Made by a program: the position numbers and the translations under genes. Under the pieces are notes generated by a model that saw only the letters and a list, made by a program, of their open reading frames with translations, did no database searches and had not been told where the DNA came from. From assembly GCA_964495075.1 (NCBI GenBank), contig CAZBUJ010000004.1:62001-126000 (forward strand): a DNA stretch of 64,000 bases, given 5' to 3'. The DNA comes from JAFGJQ01 sp964495075 (lineage in GTDB: Bacteria; Planctomycetota; Phycisphaerae; UBA1845). The number at the start of each line of letters is the position of its first letter. Within the stretch, counting starts at the first letter, position 1. Below are positions 60,384-64,000 of the stretch, one piece after another.

Positions 60384-61265
60384 TCAGGTGTAGTCGTAGA
60401 ACCCTTTGCCCGCCTTACGCCCCAGACGGCCTTCGTCCACCATCTTGCGGAGCAGCGGGCACGGCGCGTATTTGTCGTTCTTCAGGTTCTTGTGCAGCAC
60501 CTCCATGATGTGCAGGCACACGTCGATGCCGATCAGGTCGGCCAGCGCGAGCGGGCCCATCGGATGGTTGAAGCCCAGGTGCATGATGCCGTCGATGCTC
60601 TCGCGGGATGCGATCCCCTCATGCAGGCAGATCGCCGCCTCGTTGATCATCGGCATCCCCACCCGGTTGCTGATGAAACCGGGCGAGTCCCGGCACGGCA
60701 ACGGTTCCTTGCCGAGTGAACGTGCCAGGTGACACACGAAGTCCACCGTCTCCTGCGACGTCTTGTCGCCCGTCACTACCTCCACGAGTCCCATCAACGG
60801 CACCGGATTGAAGAAGTGCATCCCGATGAACTTGTCGGGCCGCGTGGTGGCCTTCGCCAACTCGTTGATGCTGATGCTGCTCGTATTGGTGGCCAGGATG
60901 CAGCCGGGCGGCATGACGCCGTCGAGTTGCTTGAACAGAGTCGCCTTCACGTCGGGCTTCTCGGTGGCCGCCTCGATCGCCAGTTCGGCGGCGCCCAGGC
61001 CGTCCAGCGTTGTGCACGGTTTGATGCGGATCATCGTGGACTCGTGTTCCTGCGGGGTGAGCTTGCCTTTCTCCACCGCCTTGGCGAGAAACTTGTCCGT
61101 CCGCTTGACCGCCTTGGCGACGGCCCCGTCCGCCACGTCATAGGCCAGCACGTCGATCCCGTGCTGGGCGAACGTCTGGATGATCCCTTGTCCCATCGTG
61201 CCCGCCCCCACGACGCCGACCGCGCTGATGTTGGGTTTGACCTCCGCTTGCGCATCCGCTGACAT
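60384..61265 (-). CDS. hbd: 3-hydroxybutyryl-CoA (3-hydroxyacyl-CoA) dehydrogenase
   Basis: 293 residues from the ATG at 61265 (GAGGTG upstream). It oxidises or reduces 3-hydroxyacyl-/acetoacetyl-CoA with NAD(P). The N-terminal Rossmann fold has VGVVGAGTMGQGI (GxGxxG) and AIEAATEKPDVK. The catalytic region has NTSSISINELA and GMHFFNPVPLMGLVEVV (the HFFNP catalytic His block), and the C-terminal domain has DSPGFISNRVGMPMINEA and GFNHPMGPLALADLIGID. It is the last gene of the acyl-CoA operon, 174 bases after the thiolase. Stand-alone enzyme of the butyryl-CoA type rather than the large FadB fusion. Confidence 0.94.
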   Translation of the reverse strand: MSADAQAEVKPNISAVGVVGAGTMGQGIIQTFAQHGIDVLAYDVADGAVAKAVKRTDKFLAKAVEKGKLTPQEHESTMIRIKPCTTLDGLGAAELAIEAATEKPDVKATLFKQLDGVMPPGCILATNTSSISINELAKATTRPDKFIGMHFFNPVPLMGLVEVVTGDKTSQETVDFVCHLARSLGKEPLPCRDSPGFISNRVGMPMINEAAICLHEGIASRESIDGIMHLGFNHPMGPLALADLIGIDVCLHIMEVLHKNLKNDKYAPCPLLRKMVDEGRLGRKAGKGFYDYT

Positions 61266-61439
61266 CAATTCACCTCTGTTCCTGTCGTTGGGATTCAGTC
61301 ATTAGACCGTGGCCCGAGTCGATGCGCCGCCGTTCACGGGCTCGATTGTCCACGGTCTTCCTGCCATCGACGCGACGCGAGCCGCGTGAACGCCGCATAC
61401 CGCCCCACCGCGACGCCCGACCCGCCGTTCGCCGTTCCT

Positions 61440-62609
61440 CTAGGCTCCCCGCCGCACGCAGACCGCCACCGCATTGCCTCCACCGAGGCACAACGCCGCG
61501 ACCCCGTGCTTGGCGTCCCGCGCTTCCATCGCATGGATCAGCGTGACGAGCACCCGCGTCCCGCTGGCCCCGATCGGATGGCCCAACGCAATGGCACCGC
61601 CGTTCACGTTGACCTTCTCCTCCGGAACCTCGAGCGTCTTGACGTTCGCCACCGACTGCGCGGCAAACGCCTCGTTCAGCTCGAACAGATCGATCTGGTC
61701 CAGGGTCAACCCGGCCTTCTCCAGCACCATCCGCACCGCCGGCACCGGCGCCGTGAACAGTTCCTTGGGAGCGACGCCGGCCGTGGCCGTCGCCAGGATC
61801 TCCACCCGCACCGGCCAGCCGTGCTTCCTGGCCGCCGACGCCGACGTGACCAGCGTCATGGCCGCACCGTCCGACAGCGCCGACGCGTTGGCCGCCGTGA
61901 CCGTCCCTGCCTTGTCGAACACCGGCGGCAACTTGCTCACGTCCTCGAGCGACGCACCATGGCGAATCGTCTCGTCGTCGTGAATCACGCCCTTGCGCTG
62001 CTCGATCGGGACGATTTCCTTCGTGAATGCGCCCGACTGCTGGGCCGCCGACGCCTTCCGGTGGCTGTTGACCGCGTACGCGTCCTGCATCTCGCGGGTG
62101 ATCCCGAAGGTCCGGGCCGTGTTCTCCGCGGCGCAGCCCATCGCCCAATGCTCGAACGCGCAGGTCAAGCCGTCGTATTGCATGCCGTCCAGTAGTTTCC
62201 CGTCGCCGAACTTCAGGCCGGCACGGGCGCCCATGACGTAGTAAGGAACGAGCGACATCGATTCGATCCCGCCGGCCAGGGCCACGTGAATGTCACCGCA
62301 ACGGATGGCACGGTCCGCCTGGATCACCGCCTCGAGCCCGCTGCCGCATACCTTGTTCAATGTGACCGCCGTAACGTAGTCGCCGATGCCCGCTCCCAGA
62401 GCGATCTGCCGGGCCGGGTTCTGCCCCAGGCCGGCCTGCAGGACCGTGCCGACGAACACCTCATCAACACCCTTGTCGATCGCGCCCGTCTCTTCCAGGA
62501 CGGCGGTGGCCACCCGGGCACCCAACTCCGTGGCCGGAATCCGGGACAGACCGCCCAGGTACTTCCCGACCGGGCTCCGCCTGGCTGCAACAACAACGCT
62601 GGTTTCCAT
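61440..62609 (-). CDS. Acetyl-CoA acetyltransferase (thiolase)
   Basis: 389 residues; ATG at 62609 with GGGAG seven bases upstream. It condenses two acetyl-CoA or cleaves 3-ketoacyl-CoA. Catalytic landmarks are NKVCGSGLEAV (acylated Cys), ELNEAFAAQ, GGAIALGHPIGASGTR (His) and CLGGGNAVAV (second Cys is expected in CxGGG). Length and the GHPIGASG form are typical of biosynthetic-type thiolases. It lies 97 bases downstream of the acyl-CoA dehydrogenase gene and 174 upstream of hbd, so it completes a short-chain acyl-CoA cycle. Direction (synthesis or degradation) cannot be decided from sequence. Confidence 0.94.
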   Translation of the reverse strand: METSVVVAARRSPVGKYLGGLSRIPATELGARVATAVLEETGAIDKGVDEVFVGTVLQAGLGQNPARQIALGAGIGDYVTAVTLNKVCGSGLEAVIQADRAIRCGDIHVALAGGIESMSLVPYYVMGARAGLKFGDGKLLDGMQYDGLTCAFEHWAMGCAAENTARTFGITREMQDAYAVNSHRKASAAQQSGAFTKEIVPIEQRKGVIHDDETIRHGASLEDVSKLPPVFDKAGTVTAANASALSDGAAMTLVTSASAARKHGWPVRVEILATATAGVAPKELFTAPVPAVRMVLEKAGLTLDQIDLFELNEAFAAQSVANVKTLEVPEEKVNVNGGAIALGHPIGASGTRVLVTLIHAMEARDAKHGVAALCLGGGNAVAVCVRRGA

Positions 62610-62706
62610 CGCTAAACTCCCTTCGGATCACGCCCGTCCAATCGTGGCCAGCCCGCCCCGTGACGTGCACACGCCCCACGGCGCCGCCGATCCCCGCACT
62701 CCCGTG

Positions 62707-63870
62707 TCAGTGGCTGCTAACCCAATCGGGATCGGTCATCAGGTTGCGACCGATGACGAGTCGATGAATCTCGCTCGTGCCCTCGTAAATCTCCGTGATC
62801 TTCGCGTCGCGCAGAAATCGCTCGACCGGATAGTCCTTGCAGTACCCGTAGCCGCCGAACACCTGTATCGCGTGGTTGGCACACTTGCTGGCCACCTCGC
62901 TGGCCAGCAGCTTCGCCATCGCCGCCTCCGGGCCGAACGGCCTTTTGTTCTGCTTGAGCCACGCCGCCCGGTAGATCAACCCTCGGGCCGCTTCGATGCC
63001 GACCTTCATGTCGGCGAGCTTCTGCTGGATGGCCTGGAACTGCGCGATCGGCCGGTTGAACTGCTCCCGGGTCTTCGCGTAGGCGACCGATTCCTCGAGA
63101 CACGCCTCCGCGATCCCCAACGCCTGGGCGGCGATGCCGATCCGTCCGCCGTCCAGCGTGGCCAGGGCAACGGACAGCCCCTTGCCCTCCTCGCCGAGCA
63201 GCGCGTCCTTGGGGATCACGCAGTCTTCAAAAACGTACTCGGCCGTGCTCGAACACTTGATGCCGAGTTTCTTCTCGAGCTTCCCGATACTGAGCCCGTC
63301 ACACGGCTTCTCCACGATGAACGCGCTCAGGCGATGGCGCTTCTCCGCGGGTGCCGTCACGGCGATCAACACCATTACGCTCGCTTCGCCGCCGTTGGTG
63401 ACGAAGCACTTGCGCCCGTTGATGTGCCAGCCGTCGTCCTTCAATTCGGCCTTGCAGGTCGCCGCCCCCGCGTCGCTCCCGCTGCCCGGCTCGGTCAGCG
63501 ACAGGCAGCCGATCCACTCGCCGCGGGCCAGCCGGGGAAGGTACTTCTGTTTCTGCGCCTCCGTCCCGAAGGCCAGGATAGGGTCGACGCAGAGCGACGT
63601 GTGGGCCGAAATCACCACCCCGGACGCCGCGCAGGCACGCGAGATCTCCTCGACGATCAGGATGTACGACAGCACGTCCATCTCCGCCCCGCCGTACGCC
63701 TCGGGCACATAGCTGCCGAACAGTCCCATCTCGGCAAACTGCTCGCGCAGCGAATCCGGGAACGACTCGCTCTCGTCCCGCGCGGCGGCACCGGGGGCAA
63801 CCCGCTCGTCGGCAAACTCCCGCAGCGATTGCTGCAGAACACGGTGATCGTCGGTCAATTCGAAGTCCAT
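62707..63870 (-). CDS. Short-chain acyl-CoA (butyryl-CoA-type) dehydrogenase
   Basis: 387 residues from the ATG at 63870 (GGGAGG about 10 bases upstream). FAD-dependent alpha,beta-dehydrogenation of acyl-CoA. Landmarks are YGGAEMDVLSYILIVEEISRA, CLSLTEPGSGSDAGA (FAD/substrate loop), GRKCFVTNGGEA, AQFQAIQQKLADMK, QVFGGYGYCKDYPVERFLRDAKITEIYEGTSEIHRLVIGR, the last holding the catalytic Glu (YEGTSEI). This is the short-chain/Bcd branch. It is preceded on the same strand by another acyl-CoA dehydrogenase (63933 onward) and followed by the thiolase. No etfAB genes are in the window. Confidence 0.93.
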   Translation of the reverse strand: MDFELTDDHRVLQQSLREFADERVAPGAAARDESESFPDSLREQFAEMGLFGSYVPEAYGGAEMDVLSYILIVEEISRACAASGVVISAHTSLCVDPILAFGTEAQKQKYLPRLARGEWIGCLSLTEPGSGSDAGAATCKAELKDDGWHINGRKCFVTNGGEASVMVLIAVTAPAEKRHRLSAFIVEKPCDGLSIGKLEKKLGIKCSSTAEYVFEDCVIPKDALLGEEGKGLSVALATLDGGRIGIAAQALGIAEACLEESVAYAKTREQFNRPIAQFQAIQQKLADMKVGIEAARGLIYRAAWLKQNKRPFGPEAAMAKLLASEVASKCANHAIQVFGGYGYCKDYPVERFLRDAKITEIYEGTSEIHRLVIGRNLMTDPDWVSSH

Positions 63871-63932
63871 GAACTCAATGCCTCCCGCTGTGCGCCTCGC
63901 CGGCGCCACCGCCTCCCGCCAAGCGGCCCGAG

Positions 63933-64000
63933 CTACTGCTGCTCGAGAACCGCCCGCGCGATGACCATACGCTGGATCTGGGATGTCCCCTCGCCGATCT
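63933..64000 (-). CDS. Acyl-CoA dehydrogenase, C-terminal fragment (gene continues beyond the window)
   Basis: Only the last 21 codons and the TAG are inside the window. Read on the minus strand they encode IGEGTSQIQRMVIARAVLEQQ. This GEGTSQIQRxVIAR ending is the characteristic C-terminus of acyl-CoA dehydrogenases (compare YEGTSEIHRLVIGR in the next gene). The gap of 62 bases to the following ATG indicates one operon with two dehydrogenase paralogues. Confidence 0.85.
   Translation of the reverse strand, partial: IGEGTSQIQRMVIARAVLEQQ

Overview
The window is GC-rich, densely coded DNA that looks like a planctomycete, probably of the Phycisphaerae type. The evidence is convergent: a prepilin-like protein with an N-terminal GFTLIE motif and a C-terminal FFDGH signature, two PEP-CTERM proteins ending in PEP plus a hydrophobic stretch plus RRR, several exported proteins with dockerin-like calcium loops, FG-GAP and Reg_prop propellers, and giant modular lipoproteins. 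This assignment is inference; no rRNA or other marker gene lies in the window.

Layout. 1-8874: a 5'-truncated clan GH-A glycoside hydrolase, an AAC(3)-type acetyltransferase, a Tat-exported phosphoesterase, nagB divergent from a NagB-LmbE fusion, and a uroporphyrinogen-decarboxylase-like protein. 9356-19500: cell-surface genes, namely a pseudopilin, a PEP-CTERM protein, a 1614-residue Ig-like/dockerin-like protein and the first of three GHL10-type glycosidase paralogues. 19547-25645: an actin-fold sugar kinase overlapping a tandem GT2 glycosyltransferase, a double GNAT protein and a phosphoesterase-PQQ propeller lipoprotein. 25838-31913: two overlapping genes for lipoproteins that each fuse three enzymes acting on peptidoglycan-like substrates. 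31919-38029: two more GHL10 paralogues and an FG-GAP/dockerin protein. 38275-41373: a NamZ-type exo-muramidase and a formyltransferase-polysaccharide deacetylase fusion. 41409-45430: a chorismate mutase-prephenate dehydratase-ACT-DAHP synthase fusion and a hybrid histidine kinase. 46013-52333: methylmalonyl-CoA epimerase divergent from mutA-mutB-meaB. 52487-57191: a propeller-type sensor kinase convergent with a FixJ-like regulator. 57519-59903: an MBL-fold hydrolase and a second PEP-CTERM protein. 60384-64000: an acyl-CoA dehydrogenase / thiolase / 3-hydroxyacyl-CoA dehydrogenase operon running off the window end.

Two themes link the genes. First, amino-sugar and peptidoglycan salvage: NamZ, amidase-like, D-Ala-D-Ala dipeptidase, transglutaminase-like and beta-lactamase-fold domains, an amino-sugar-type kinase, two NagB domains and an LmbE deacetylase. 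Second, acyl-CoA metabolism: the methylmalonyl-CoA branch and a short-chain beta-oxidation or butyryl-CoA module.

A dispersed family of palindromic intergenic repeats (AATGACC..ATTGCC-like arms and TTCGCTA-like tails) sits directly behind or inside gene 3' ends and in at least two cases appears to supply the stop codon. I saw no tRNA, rRNA, CRISPR array, insertion sequence or replication origin.
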